Shown here piece by piece: positions 1-9,032 of a stretch of 64,000 nt of DNA. The stretch covers positions 1-64,000 of the forward strand of contig CANNDL010000003.1 in assembly GCA_947503435.1 (NCBI GenBank), in the 5' to 3' direction. The translations under genes were made by a program, and so were the position numbers. The DNA comes from an uncultured Kangiella sp. Lineage in GTDB: Bacteria > Pseudomonadota > Gammaproteobacteria > Enterobacterales > Kangiellaceae. Numbering within the stretch: position 1 is the first letter of the stretch; each line of letters begins with the position of its first letter. The notes under the pieces are model-generated. The model made no database searches, was not told the origin of the DNA, and saw only the letters and a program-made list of their open reading frames with translations.

Positions 1-110
1 CCAGCAATTGACGGCTCTACTCCACCATTACCAGGAACTTTAGCGCTAACCTCACTAAAAAAAAATATGGATGATATTAAGACTAAAGATAATAATGCGC
101 GAACTTTCAT
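1..110 (-). CDS. Secreted protein, 5' part only (cut by window edge)
   Basis: An open frame begins with ATG at 108-110 and runs off the left edge, giving about 36 residues. The translation starts MKVRALLSLVLISSIFFF and continues SEVSAKVPGNGG, a textbook Sec signal peptide with likely cleavage after VSA. A GAGG ribosome binding site lies 5 bases upstream of the start (minus strand, 117-120). The mature protein starts with a Gly/Pro-rich stretch. The rest lies outside the window, so no function can be given; what is visible supports only a periplasmic or secreted product. Confidence 0.6.
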   Translation of the reverse strand, partial: MKVRALLSLVLISSIFFFSEVSAKVPGNGGVEPSIA

Positions 111-252
111 TTTAAACCTCAAAGCTATATAAGAATTAGTTAATATAATTGAATGTAAAATATCACAACAGCCACAAACAAAACGTTAACTGTTCGATAT
201 CTTTACAGGTTAGGTATTGATTTTAATTTTTAGCTTTGTTAAGAGAGCATGC

Positions 253-1104
253 TTATTTAAGCTCTAAAGCCAGGTGATAGAGATCTTTTTTCTTTTCGCC
301 AGTGAGCTTGGCTGCGATCTTTGCAGCTTTATTGGGCGGAAGTTCCTTGAGCAACTCTGATAGTAACTGCTTACTATCGAACTTTTGTTCCTGTTTAGAC
401 TTTTCTTGTCCAGAAATGATTAGTACAAACTCGCCTTTAGTCTGATTGTCATCTTGCTTAACACTTTCAATTAGCTCAGATAATGAGCCATCAAGTACCG
501 TTTCGAAGGTTTTGGTGAGTTCTCGAGCAATGACAGCGCGCCTATTACCATAAATCTCTGCAGCATCTATCAAGCTGGCAAGAATACGGTGTGATGACTC
601 ATAAAAGACTAGGGTTTCGACTCTGTTCACTAACTCTTGATGCTTTTGGCTACGAGAGCTACTTTTCGCCGGCAAAAAGCCAAAAAAGCTAAAACTATCT
701 GTAGCTATACCGGCTACAGATAAAGCGGTGATTAGAGCGCTAGGGCCTGGAATTGGACTCACTTTGTGTCCCTTATTGCGTAATTCTCTTACCAGTTTAA
801 AACCAGGATCACTGATAAGCGGTGTTCCGGCGTCAGAAATCAAAGCAATGGATTGGCCTTGAGCGAGTTTTTCAGCAATCTGCTCTACCCGCGCTAACTC
901 ATTATGTTCATGTAAGGAAATCATCGGAGTTCCTATGGCATAGTGCTGACATAAGCGCTGACTATGACGAGTATCTTCAGCGGCAATTAAGCTAACTTCT
1001 TTTAAGGTATTTATTGCACGTAAAGATATATCTTCAATGTTACCAATTGGTGTTGCTACTACGTATAAGCAGCCGTAATTTGAGCGATTTGTCTGGTCTG
1101 TCAT
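253..1104 (-). CDS. rsmI: 16S rRNA (cytidine-1402-2'-O)-methyltransferase RsmI
   Basis: RsmI methylates the 2'-O of C1402 in 16S rRNA with S-adenosylmethionine, tuning decoding at the P site. The protein has the tetrapyrrole-methylase-type fold. Visible motifs are LYVVATPIGN (near residue 13), SDAGTPLISDPG (near 90) and PIPGPSA (near 119). I take ATG at 1102-1104 (283 aa), which leaves about 12 residues before the first motif, as in E. coli. A GTG at 1126-1128 in the same frame would add eight residues; neither start has a clear Shine-Dalgarno sequence. The gene is divergent from lpoA, the arrangement found in E. coli and Pseudomonas. Confidence 0.93.
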   Translation of the reverse strand: MTDQTNRSNYGCLYVVATPIGNIEDISLRAINTLKEVSLIAAEDTRHSQRLCQHYAIGTPMISLHEHNELARVEQIAEKLAQGQSIALISDAGTPLISDPGFKLVRELRNKGHKVSPIPGPSALITALSVAGIATDSFSFFGFLPAKSSSRSQKHQELVNRVETLVFYESSHRILASLIDAAEIYGNRRAVIARELTKTFETVLDGSLSELIESVKQDDNQTKGEFVLIISGQEKSKQEQKFDSKQLLSELLKELPPNKAAKIAAKLTGEKKKDLYHLALELK

Positions 1105-1128
1105 TGAAGTATTTGCCGTTTCGATCAC

Positions 1129-1294
1129 AAGTTAAGGGCATTATGACCTTAAAATGTGATTTGATGTTAAAAATTGCTTGCTCACTTTGCCTAATATCCG
1201 ATTAAAGCATAGAATATCTATTATCAAATGAGCATTCTAACTTATTCATTTAATTGTCATTTTAACCAATTTTAATGACATTGAGCAGGGAAAT
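1129..1294. promoter_or_regulatory. Divergent promoter region rsmI / lpoA
   Basis: This spacer separates two genes that face away from each other, so it must hold promoters for both. On the minus strand a CATAAT -10-like hexamer lies at 1140-1145. It would start transcription only a few bases before the GTG alternative start of rsmI, which favours the downstream ATG. No convincing -35 is seen. On the plus side, AGCAGGGAAAT just before 1295 is the lpoA ribosome binding site. Confidence 0.35.
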
Positions 1295-3136
1295 ATGATT
1301 AAAAACCATTCATATAAGACAATTATTATCGCGGCCTCTACTTTATTACTTAGCGCCTGCTTAACCACTCAATCCAGCACTTCGCGCAATTCAAGTAATA
1401 TCTATGGTACCCGCTCGGATCAATCTGCCGAATATTACTTACAAGAAGCCAATAAGCGACAAGCTAGCGAGCAAGCCGTTTGGAAATTAAGAGCAGCGGC
1501 GGCTTTTGCCCAGCAAGATAATTTTGCCCGAGCTTATCAAACTTTAATCAGCTTCCAGCCCACTCAGTTATCGCCCGATAAGAGAAATGCCTATTATTTA
1601 TTAAAAGGTGAGTCGGCGCTTAGGCAGCAAAAAGGCTTTGAAGCCATTCGCTCGCTACAAGCAATTCGAAATACTGAACAACAATCACGTGCATGGAATC
1701 GTCATCATCAATTACTAACAGCCGATGCACTCAAGGTTAATAAGCGTTATGTAGACGCGGCTGTCACTCGTATTTTAGCCGCCGATCTTATTGATAGCTC
1801 TAATTTACGTGAACAGCAATACCAATTCGCTTGGCAGGAACTCACTGACTCGCCACTAGGCGCCCTTGAATCCAAGCGTCAGAGTGCAACAAAAAGAGAT
1901 GCCTTAGCTTGGCTTGATCTAGCGATTGCAAAAAACCGCTATCAAAACAATGCCCGTCTATTATCAGAGGGACTTAAGGACTGGTCTCAGGAATATCCCG
2001 GTCATAACGCGATTGATTTTTTGCCCACTGAAACCATGGCCCTTAGAGATGCAGAATTTCTCGCACCGCGCAAAGTTGCCTTGATTGTTCCTTTATCCGG
2101 CCGGTTCGCCAATGTTGGAGGTGCTATTCGCGATGGCTTTGTTGGTGGCTATTTCCAAAGCCGTTTAGACCGTGGCGAACTGCCAGAAATAAAAGTATAC
2201 GACAGTGCCAATGGCGATTCGATGGAGCAAATATATCAAAACGCCATGTATGATGGTGTAGAAATGGTTATTGGCCCATTACTAAAAAAGAATATCGACC
2301 AATTGACCCGCTTTGAACAAATGCCGATACCGACGCTCGTTTTGAATCGATTAAGTTACGATTTTAGTCCAAGCAACATGTATCAATTTGGTTTACCCGT
2401 TGAAGATGAAGCCGAACAGATTGCTCGCTTTGCAATGCGCAACGGTCAATCACGCGCCTTTATCATTAATGCCGAGCCAAGCGTTGGCGAAAGAGCCATG
2501 CATGCTTTTACACAAACCTATCAAGAGCTGGGCGGCACAGTAGTGCAAACGGCTACGATAGGCAGAAATCAAGATCCTAAAGAAGCAATAACTCGCTTAC
2601 TCGGTGTTGATAAAATTGAGCAGCGTGCTGATGAACTGCAAAACTTACTCAATTTATCCATTGAATCATCCGGTCAAGGAAGTGCTAATGCTGATGCTAT
2701 CTTTTTAATCAGTGACGCTAAACGAGCGAGAATTATCAAGCCTTATTTAAATTACTATTACGCTTATAACTTGCCGGTTTATGCCACATCCAATATTTAT
2801 AATGGAACCAGTAGCGCCAGAACGGATAATGATTTATCGGGTATTAAATTTACTGATTCGCCTTGGATGTTAGCAACTAGCAACGATATAAAAAAATTGA
2901 AAAGAGAGCTCGCTAAGACTTTACCAAAATCACGCCGCAGTTTAGGCAGGTTTTTTGCTTTAGGTCATGACGCCTTTAAAGTGATACCTGAAATTGGGCA
3001 ATTATCCGCTTTACCAGATGCGGCTATAGAAGGTTTAACCGGTGTTTTAAGTATGGACGCCCGGGGACGTATTCAGAGACAGTTGGCTTGGGGCCAATAT
3101 GTTAAGGGTGAAGTTAGAACTTACAACGAAAGATAG
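1295..3136 (+). CDS. lpoA: Outer-membrane lipoprotein activator of PBP1A, LpoA (LppC family)
   Basis: LpoA is an outer-membrane lipoprotein that reaches through the periplasm and stimulates the transpeptidase activity of penicillin-binding protein 1A. The 613-residue product starts with a lipoprotein signal peptide with lipobox LLSAC, lipidated Cys22. The N-terminal half is helical and TPR-like. The C-terminal half, from about residue 258 (KVALIVPLSGRFANVGGAI), has the type I periplasmic-binding-protein fold typical of LppC. The length is close to that of E. coli LpoA. It is the first gene of an operon with yraN, diaA and dolP, the classic order. A good ribosome binding site (AGCAGGGA) precedes the ATG. 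Confidence 0.93.
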   Translation: MIKNHSYKTIIIAASTLLLSACLTTQSSTSRNSSNIYGTRSDQSAEYYLQEANKRQASEQAVWKLRAAAAFAQQDNFARAYQTLISFQPTQLSPDKRNAYYLLKGESALRQQKGFEAIRSLQAIRNTEQQSRAWNRHHQLLTADALKVNKRYVDAAVTRILAADLIDSSNLREQQYQFAWQELTDSPLGALESKRQSATKRDALAWLDLAIAKNRYQNNARLLSEGLKDWSQEYPGHNAIDFLPTETMALRDAEFLAPRKVALIVPLSGRFANVGGAIRDGFVGGYFQSRLDRGELPEIKVYDSANGDSMEQIYQNAMYDGVEMVIGPLLKKNIDQLTRFEQMPIPTLVLNRLSYDFSPSNMYQFGLPVEDEAEQIARFAMRNGQSRAFIINAEPSVGERAMHAFTQTYQELGGTVVQTATIGRNQDPKEAITRLLGVDKIEQRADELQNLLNLSIESSGQGSANADAIFLISDAKRARIIKPYLNYYYAYNLPVYATSNIYNGTSSARTDNDLSGIKFTDSPWMLATSNDIKKLKRELAKTLPKSRRSLGRFFALGHDAFKVIPEIGQLSALPDAAIEGLTGVLSMDARGRIQRQLAWGQYVKGEVRTYNER

Positions 3137-3159
3137 ATCTATTAACTACAGGATTTTAT

Positions 3160-3546
3160 ATGGCTATGGATAGCCGCGAAATTGGTCAACAAGCAGAAAC
3201 TTGGTGTAAGCAATATTTATCAAAGCAAGGACTCAAGTTTGTTGCAGAAAATTATTACTCTAGATACGGTGAAATCGATTTAATATTTCTCGACAAGATG
3301 GCTGAACCTAAAACTTTAGTATTTGTCGAAGTTCGTTATAGAAAACCTGGTAGTTTAGTAACCGGATCTGAAACAGTAACTTCTACTAAACAAAAAAAGA
3401 TTATTAAAACGGCACAAATTTTCTTACAAAAAGAACAACATTTTGCCGACTTGAATGCTCGTTTTGATGTAGTATCAATATCGAGTGAAAATACGAATTT
3501 TATTGCCGATTGGCAAAGCCATGCTTTCGATGCAAATGCTTGGTAA
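3160..3546 (+). CDS. yraN: YraN family (UPF0102) endonuclease-like protein
   Basis: A 128-residue UPF0102 protein. It carries the restriction-endonuclease-like core GEIDLIF followed by FVEVRYRK, that is the E...D...ExR/K pattern of the PD-(D/E)XK superfamily, near residues 37-65. The biochemical role of YraN is not established; in some bacteria it is linked to DNA processing or competence. It lies 23 bases after lpoA and ahead of diaA as in E. coli. An AGGA motif about 8 bases upstream supports the ATG at 3160; a second in-frame ATG two codons later is equally possible. Confidence 0.9.
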   Translation: MAMDSREIGQQAETWCKQYLSKQGLKFVAENYYSRYGEIDLIFLDKMAEPKTLVFVEVRYRKPGSLVTGSETVTSTKQKKIIKTAQIFLQKEQHFADLNARFDVVSISSENTNFIADWQSHAFDANAW

Positions 3547-3557
3547 ACTGATCCTAA

Positions 3558-4166
<609 letters not shown>

Positions 4167-4178
4167 ATAGGAATACCA

Positions 4179-4694
4179 ATGACACGAATTAAATTCTTAC
4201 TTATCACTTTAAGCATTTTACTTATCAGTTCATGTACAACTTTTGGCACCATTTTCGAAGATAATAGTATTGAATCGCGAGTCGTTGACTTATTAGAGCC
4301 TATCGAAGAAGCAAATCAACCGGCTAAAATTAACGTTGATAGCCATAACTTGTACGTGCTTGTTTATGGACAGGTTCCTAATGAAGCCGTAATTGATCAA
4401 GTCAACCAAGCCATCAATGGAGTTCCGGAGATCCGCAAGGTCTTTAATGAACTACGGGTAGGCAATCCTGATGATGTTGGCGGTTTCAGTGATGGTTGGA
4501 TTTCCACCAAAGTACGCTCCAGTTTGACCGCTGAAAAAGGCTTGGACTCCAAGCGCATCACGGTTAGAACCGAAAACAAAGAAGTATTCTTAATGGGCTT
4601 AGTGACTCGCGCCGAAGGTGATAAAGCAGCATTAGTTGCTCGCAATATATCTGGTGTGACTAAAGTTGTTAAGATTTTTGAGTACATCGATTAA
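4179..4694 (+). CDS. dolP: BON-domain outer-membrane lipoprotein DolP (YraP)
   Basis: DolP is a lipoprotein with two BON domains that localises to the division site and supports outer-membrane integrity. The 171-residue product has a signal peptide with lipobox LISSC and lipidated Cys19. Two BON repeats follow, seen as NLYVLVYGQVPNEAVIDQV (first) and KEVFLMGLVTRAEGDKA (second). It is the last conserved gene of the lpoA operon. Its TAA stop overlaps the ATG of the next small gene by one base (TAATG at 4692-4696), implying translational coupling. Confidence 0.9.
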   Translation: MTRIKFLLITLSILLISSCTTFGTIFEDNSIESRVVDLLEPIEEANQPAKINVDSHNLYVLVYGQVPNEAVIDQVNQAINGVPEIRKVFNELRVGNPDDVGGFSDGWISTKVRSSLTAEKGLDSKRITVRTENKEVFLMGLVTRAEGDKAALVARNISGVTKVVKIFEYID

Positions 4695-5008
4695 TGCTTG
4701 AAATTATAATCTTCTCGCTTGGAATAATACTGTTTATTTTTAACTTTTCTGCTACTAAAGCTTGCCTAAAAGATGATCTACTTACAAATACTCAAAAGAT
4801 TTTCCAGTTACTAATAATTTGGCTAATACCAATTTTAGGAGCATTTTTAATCCTGTATATGATTACTGATAGTCATACCCAAGCTGAAGTAAAAGATATG
4901 ACTATTGGCCCTTTTTATTTGCGAGAATTTTCGAAAAAAAATAAACCAAATGAAAATATAAACGGTGTTTGCGGCTCTGCTAAAGATGGTGTTTGTGGAA
5001 GTGATTAA
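4694..5008 (+). CDS. Small membrane protein, PLDc_N-like, unknown function
   Basis: A 104-residue protein with two predicted membrane helices, near residues 2-20 and 36-58. The second, LLIIWLIPILGAFLILYMI, resembles the small PLDc_N two-helix family, but that is only a similarity. The soluble tail ends in an imperfect tandem repeat, NGVCGSAK then DGVCGSD, with two cysteines. It starts inside the dolP stop codon and ends just before a strong terminator, so it is probably expressed with dolP. I do not recognise a function. Confidence 0.7.
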   Translation: MLEIIIFSLGIILFIFNFSATKACLKDDLLTNTQKIFQLLIIWLIPILGAFLILYMITDSHTQAEVKDMTIGPFYLREFSKKNKPNENINGVCGSAKDGVCGSD

Positions 5009-5021
5009 CAAAGCATTTATA

Positions 5022-5052
5022 ATAAAAAAGCCTGCAATCGCAGGCTTTTTTA
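5022..5052. terminator. Bidirectional Rho-independent terminator
   Basis: A GC-rich stem AAGCCTGC / GCAGGCTT with loop AATC (5029-5046) is flanked by an A-tract on the left and a T-tract on the right. It can therefore end transcription of both the lpoA-dolP operon (plus) and sspA-sspB (minus), which converge here. Confidence 0.85.
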
Positions 5053-5056
5053 TTAC

Positions 5057-5458
5057 TTATTTTACAACCCTAAGACTAGGTTTACCCTTCGGCGGCTTAG
5101 GTGGCTCATCATCCGGATCTTTTGGCGCTTCACCTTCATACATATCCGGTGAGAACATAATCCCTTTGTCGTTTTCACGAGTATAGATGGCCATGATGGA
5201 ATTCATGGGTACAAAAATATTCAATGAAGAACCAGAAAAACGTGCCTTAAAGCTAATCGCTTCATGACCAATATGAAAATCCCCCACTGCACTTGGAGCA
5301 ATGTTTAAAACAATTTTGCCATCATTTGCAAATTGTTGAGGAATATCTACTTGAGGGTGACTGGCGTCCACAAGGATCTGCGGAGTCCAGTCATTATCAA
5401 TCATCCACTCATAATAAGCGATGAGTAAATAAGGTTGTAACGGCGTATTGTCAGTCAT
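5057..5458 (-). CDS. sspB: ClpXP protease specificity-enhancing factor SspB
   Basis: SspB is the adaptor that binds ssrA-tagged, ribosome-stalled proteins and hands them to ClpXP. The 133-residue product has the SspB fold near residues 1-105 (LQPYLLIAYYEWMIDNDWTP, then IFVPMNSIMAIYTREN). After an acidic and proline-rich linker (DPDDEPPKPPKGK) comes a C-terminal SLRVVK tail, which matches the ClpX-docking peptide of the family. It lies 10 bases downstream of sspA, as in most Gammaproteobacteria. Confidence 0.94.
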   Translation of the reverse strand: MTDNTPLQPYLLIAYYEWMIDNDWTPQILVDASHPQVDIPQQFANDGKIVLNIAPSAVGDFHIGHEAISFKARFSGSSLNIFVPMNSIMAIYTRENDKGIMFSPDMYEGEAPKDPDDEPPKPPKGKPSLRVVK

Positions 5459-5468
5459 AAGACTAAAC

Positions 5469-6098
5469 TTATAACCCCATTCTTAGTTCTTGCTCTTCTT
5501 CCGTTAAGCTTACTTTGAATGATTCACGCTCGAAAATTCTATCCATATAGTCGTGAATAGCTTTTGAACCTTTACCAGAAATTTCTAAACCCAATTGCTC
5601 AGCACGCCATAATAATGGAGCAATAACGCAATCAACTAAAGAAAACTCTTCACTCATAAAATAATCACTAGCAGCAAATACTGGCGATAAGGCCATAATG
5701 CTTTCTTGTAATTGTTTACGAGCTTTTTTAGCTTTAGCTTCAGTACCGTTATTAATCAATTCAAACTGGGTGTACCATTCTTTTTGGATACGGTGAATCA
5801 TTAAACGGCTACGACCACGAGTTACAGGATATACTGGCATTAATGGCGGATGCGGGAAACGCTCATCTAAGTACTCCATGATGATATTGGCTTCATATAA
5901 AACCAAATCACGGTCGATTAGCGTTGGTACTGAACCATAGGGATTTAAGTCGCTTAAATCTTCAGGGATGTTGTCCCCTACTACTTCTACAACTTCAAAA
6001 TTAACGCCTTTTTCTGCAAGTACAATTCGTACTTGATGACTGTATGCATCATTACCTGAAAAAAGTGTCATGACTGAACGCTTGGCAACTACCGCCAT
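5469..6098 (-). CDS. sspA: Stringent starvation protein A (RNA-polymerase-associated, GST fold)
   Basis: SspA binds RNA polymerase and alters promoter choice during starvation and acid stress. The 209-residue protein has a thioredoxin-like GST N-domain (SVMTLFSGNDAYSHQVRIVL, then NPYGSVPTLIDRDLVLYEA) and a helical C-domain. It lacks an evident catalytic glutathione cysteine or serine, as is usual for SspA. It has a good ribosome binding site (AGGAG, minus strand, just above 6098). It lies downstream of petABC, from which it is separated by a strong hairpin, and forms an operon with sspB. Confidence 0.94.
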   Translation of the reverse strand: MAVVAKRSVMTLFSGNDAYSHQVRIVLAEKGVNFEVVEVVGDNIPEDLSDLNPYGSVPTLIDRDLVLYEANIIMEYLDERFPHPPLMPVYPVTRGRSRLMIHRIQKEWYTQFELINNGTEAKAKKARKQLQESIMALSPVFAASDYFMSEEFSLVDCVIAPLLWRAEQLGLEISGKGSKAIHDYMDRIFERESFKVSLTEEEQELRMGL

Positions 6099-6119
6099 AG
6101 GTGTTCTCCTAAATAAATA

Positions 6120-6146
6120 GGCTCAAGCAATACCATTGCTTGAGCC
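6120..6146 (-). terminator. Perfect 12-bp hairpin between petC and sspA
   Basis: GGCTCAAGCAAT and ATTGCTTGAGCC form a perfect 12-bp stem around a 3-base loop, followed on the minus strand by a T-rich tail (TATTTATTTAGG). It lies directly after petC. It probably ends or attenuates petABC transcription, leaving some read-through into sspA, whose start is only 22 bases away. The broken T-tract makes full termination uncertain. Confidence 0.65.
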
Positions 6147-6156
6147 AAACTAACTC

Positions 6157-7008
6157 TTAATGAATGTCTTTCCAGAATTCTTTCTTCAAGAAATACGCAG
6201 GAATCAATAACAATACTAAAAATAGTATTGCCCAAATACCCATGTTTTTACTTTGAAGTTTCACTGGATTAGAAGTGTAGGCAAGGAACGCCGTAAGGTT
6301 TAGCATTTCTTCTTTAAACTCTTCAGGCGTTAAAGTGCCTTCTTTAGTTTGTACAAAGATACCGCCGTCAGCAGATAACTGCGCTTTAGTTGCTTCTGCT
6401 TGGGCTAAAGTGCTTTTAGCTTCAGACTTGGCGGCATCGCTTGCTTCGCTATCAGCCATCACGTTTTTAGCCGTTTTAATAGCAGTTTCAGCCGCAACCC
6501 ACTCTTCAGTCAAAACTTGCTCGCCCTGAAGGTCCGCTAAAATATGCGGCATACCTACATCTGGAAATACCGTATTATTCATACCGTATGGACGAGAAGG
6601 ATCTGCGTAGAATGAGTTAAGATAATTATAAACCCAGTTTTCGCCACGAACACGAGCCACTAATGACAAGTCTAAGGGATCAACACCAAACCATTTTTTA
6701 GCTAGCTTTGGGTTCATACTTTTCTTGATTGGAGCGCCAAACTTTTGATCACCCAATACTAAGTTATTCATCACTTCATCTTCAGATAAATCTAAATCTT
6801 GCGCGATTCTTGAATAACGAACATATTCCATCGAGTGACAGCCCGCACAATTGTTAAGGTATAACTGAGCACCTTTTTGCAACGAAGCTTTATCCGTTAA
6901 GTTAATATTAGCCTTCTCATTCGGGAATGTAGTTCCGCCGCCCGCAGAGAAAGCAACTGGAGCAGCTAGCGTCAATGCTGTAATAGCAGTAATAATTAGC
7001 TTTTTCAT
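6157..7008 (-). CDS. petC: Ubiquinol-cytochrome c reductase, cytochrome c1 subunit
   Basis: Cytochrome c1 takes electrons from the Rieske centre of the bc1 complex and passes them to periplasmic cytochrome c. The 283-residue protein has a signal peptide (cleavage near FSAGG), the haem-binding motif CAGCH (Cys54, Cys57, His58), a likely methionine ligand region NTVFPDVGMP, and a C-terminal membrane anchor ending KKEFWKDIH. Between the haem domain and the anchor is an alanine-rich helical segment (about residues 165-210) in a part that varies in the family. Its ATG overlaps the petB stop by one base. Confidence 0.95.
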   Translation of the reverse strand: MKKLIITAITALTLAAPVAFSAGGGTTFPNEKANINLTDKASLQKGAQLYLNNCAGCHSMEYVRYSRIAQDLDLSEDEVMNNLVLGDQKFGAPIKKSMNPKLAKKWFGVDPLDLSLVARVRGENWVYNYLNSFYADPSRPYGMNNTVFPDVGMPHILADLQGEQVLTEEWVAAETAIKTAKNVMADSEASDAAKSEAKSTLAQAEATKAQLSADGGIFVQTKEGTLTPEEFKEEMLNLTAFLAYTSNPVKLQSKNMGIWAILFLVLLLIPAYFLKKEFWKDIH

Positions 7009-8219
7009 TAGTGAGTTACCCTCTCTGGTACTGGCTTAATTTTCTCGAATCTTGGCAACAATGGCAAGATTACGAAGAAGAATAAGAAGTAATAAGCTGA
7101 TGCAACCTGCGCCAATAATGTTTTTATTGCCGTTGGAGCCTGAACGCCTAACCAACCTAACAAAATAAAGCAGACTACAAATAAGGCTAACGCTAATTTG
7201 TACGAAGTACCTCTATAACGAATGGACTTCACTGGCTGCCTATCTAGCCAAGGTAATAGGAACAATACAACGATTGCCAGAGCCATAGCTAAGAAGCCTA
7301 AGAATGGGTCTGGAACTGCACGCAAAATCGAATAGAAAGGCGTGAAATACCAAACTGGAGCAATCACGTCAGGCGTTTTCAGCGGGTTTGCAGGCTCAAA
7401 GTTAGGGCGCTCTAAGAAGTAGCCGCCTAAATCTGGTGCAAAGAATACAATCGCTAAGAATATGATTAAAAACACTACCACGCCCACAATGTCTTTCACT
7501 GTGTAGTATGGGTGGAAAGGAATACCGTCTAATGGGATGCCGTTTTCATCTTTATGTTCTTTAATCTCAACGCCGTCTGGATTGTTTGAACCAACCTTGT
7601 GTAATGCAACAATGTGTAAGAACACCATAGCAACCAATGCTAATGGTACCGCAACCACGTGCAATGCAAAGAAACGATTAAGCGTTGCTAATGATAGGGT
7701 GAAATCACCACGGATCCACTCAACCAGTCCATCACCAAAATAAGGAATAGTACCGAACAGGTTAACAATAACTTGCGCACCCCAGAATGACATCTGACCC
7801 CATGGTAATAAGTAACCCATGAAAGCTTCAGCCATTAATAGTACGAAGATAATCATTCCGAAGATCCACACTAACTCACGTGGCTTCTTGAAAGAACCGT
7901 ACATAACGCCACGGAACATATGCAAGTAAACAACTACGAAGAAGGCAGAAGCACCGGTAGAGTGCAAATAACGAATTAACCAACCCATTTCCACATCACG
8001 CATGATGTATTCCACAGACGCGAATGGCTCGCTTGGGCTGTAGAACATAGTTAACCAGATACCGGTTAATAATTGGTTTACTAAGACCAATAAAGCTAAA
8101 GAGCCAAAAAAGTACCAGAAGTTAAAGTTTTTTGGCGCGTAATATTCAGCTAAATGCTCATTCCAAACTTTAGTTGCAGGAAAGCGTGCATCAAACCATT
8201 CAAACATGCTTTTAAACAT
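7008..8219 (-). CDS. petB: Ubiquinol-cytochrome c reductase, cytochrome b subunit
   Basis: Cytochrome b is the membrane core of the bc1 complex and holds two b haems and both quinone sites. The 403-residue protein shows the helix-B histidine region YLHSTGASAFFVVVYLHMF and the helix-D histidines ALHVVAVPLALVAMVFLH, with several more membrane helices. The Qo-site motif reads PVWY where mitochondria have PEWY, a variant known in beta- and gammaproteobacteria. It overlaps petA and petC by one base each (TAATG), giving a tightly coupled petABC operon. Confidence 0.96.
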   Translation of the reverse strand: MFKSMFEWFDARFPATKVWNEHLAEYYAPKNFNFWYFFGSLALLVLVNQLLTGIWLTMFYSPSEPFASVEYIMRDVEMGWLIRYLHSTGASAFFVVVYLHMFRGVMYGSFKKPRELVWIFGMIIFVLLMAEAFMGYLLPWGQMSFWGAQVIVNLFGTIPYFGDGLVEWIRGDFTLSLATLNRFFALHVVAVPLALVAMVFLHIVALHKVGSNNPDGVEIKEHKDENGIPLDGIPFHPYYTVKDIVGVVVFLIIFLAIVFFAPDLGGYFLERPNFEPANPLKTPDVIAPVWYFTPFYSILRAVPDPFLGFLAMALAIVVLFLLPWLDRQPVKSIRYRGTSYKLALALFVVCFILLGWLGVQAPTAIKTLLAQVASAYYFLFFFVILPLLPRFEKIKPVPERVTH

Positions 8220-8803
8220 TAGCTTTCTCCCCCAACTAAGATAGTTTTATTGGTCGTATCGATCACATAAGGAGGAATCTCTAAATTAGCATTCGCTGGA
8301 ACCGATTTATAAACACGGCCAGCCAAATCAAATTTAGAACCGTGACAGGCACAGAAGAAACCACCTAACCAACTCGAATCAACCGAACCAGGATCGGCGA
8401 ATAATTTAGGCGAACAACCCAAGTGAGTACACAAACCAATCGCTACGAAAATTTCTGGCTCGATTGAGCGGTATTCGTTTTGACAGTTTTCAGGCTGTTG
8501 CTTTGCGTTATCAGAATTTGGATCCGCTACTAACTCGTTAGAAGCCGTTACTGCTTTTAACATAGCTGGATCACGACGCATCACCCATACAGGTTTTCCA
8601 CGCCATTCGATGGTAATTTGCTGGCCATTTTCTAGTTTACTGTAGTCAGTCTCAACTGGAGCGCCGGCAGCTTTCGCTTTCTCACTCGGCTTCCAAGATT
8701 TGACGAAAGGCACAGCCGCAAAAACTGCTCCAACGGCACCCACACCAGCGGTTGCACCGATCAGCAAATTTCTGCGTCCTTTATTAACGCCTTCATTACT
8801 CAT
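8219..8803 (-). CDS. petA: Ubiquinol-cytochrome c reductase, Rieske iron-sulfur subunit
   Basis: This subunit oxidises ubiquinol at the Qo site and reduces cytochrome c1. The 194-residue protein has a twin-arginine-type N-terminus (KGRRNLLIG, Arg10-Arg11) and one membrane anchor near residues 12-34. The two Rieske cluster motifs are CTHLGC (125-130) and CACHGS (151-156), giving two Cys and two His ligands plus a disulfide pair. It is the first gene of the petABC operon. The ribosome binding site GGGGAG precedes the ATG by about 8 bases. Confidence 0.96.
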   Translation of the reverse strand: MSNEGVNKGRRNLLIGATAGVGAVGAVFAAVPFVKSWKPSEKAKAAGAPVETDYSKLENGQQITIEWRGKPVWVMRRDPAMLKAVTASNELVADPNSDNAKQQPENCQNEYRSIEPEIFVAIGLCTHLGCSPKLFADPGSVDSSWLGGFFCACHGSKFDLAGRVYKSVPANANLEIPPYVIDTTNKTILVGGES

Positions 8804-8821
8804 TAGGTTTGTCTCCCCACA

Positions 8822-8876
8822 TTCAAAAAAGTATATTTATCGTTAACTCTCTTAACACCTTAAAACAACGATAAAC
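8822..8876 (-). promoter_or_regulatory. Probable petABC promoter with a perfect inverted repeat
   Basis: On the minus strand a TATACT -10 hexamer (8830-8835) lies about 27 bases before the petA ATG. Immediately upstream is one arm of a perfect 9-bp inverted repeat, TTTATCGTT (8836-8844) and AACGATAAA (8867-8875), with 22 bases between. No good -35 is seen under the repeat. This geometry suits a promoter controlled by a dimeric regulator, but that is inference. Confidence 0.4.
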
Positions 8877-9032
8877 ACTTGAAAAATAAGATAAAGTTGG
8901 CAAAAACGAATAGGTCAAAAAATAACCTTATAAATCATACGTTTATTAATGCCATACTGGGAGCGAATCATACGGGAATTAGAAGAAATTTACAATCTGG
9001 TCAGACCACGCGATATGGGTTTTATTAGCAAA

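Noticed and set aside
7350-7390. Cytochrome b has PVWY instead of the PEWY quinol-site motif
   Set aside because: This variant is known in beta- and gammaproteobacteria, so it is not an oddity.
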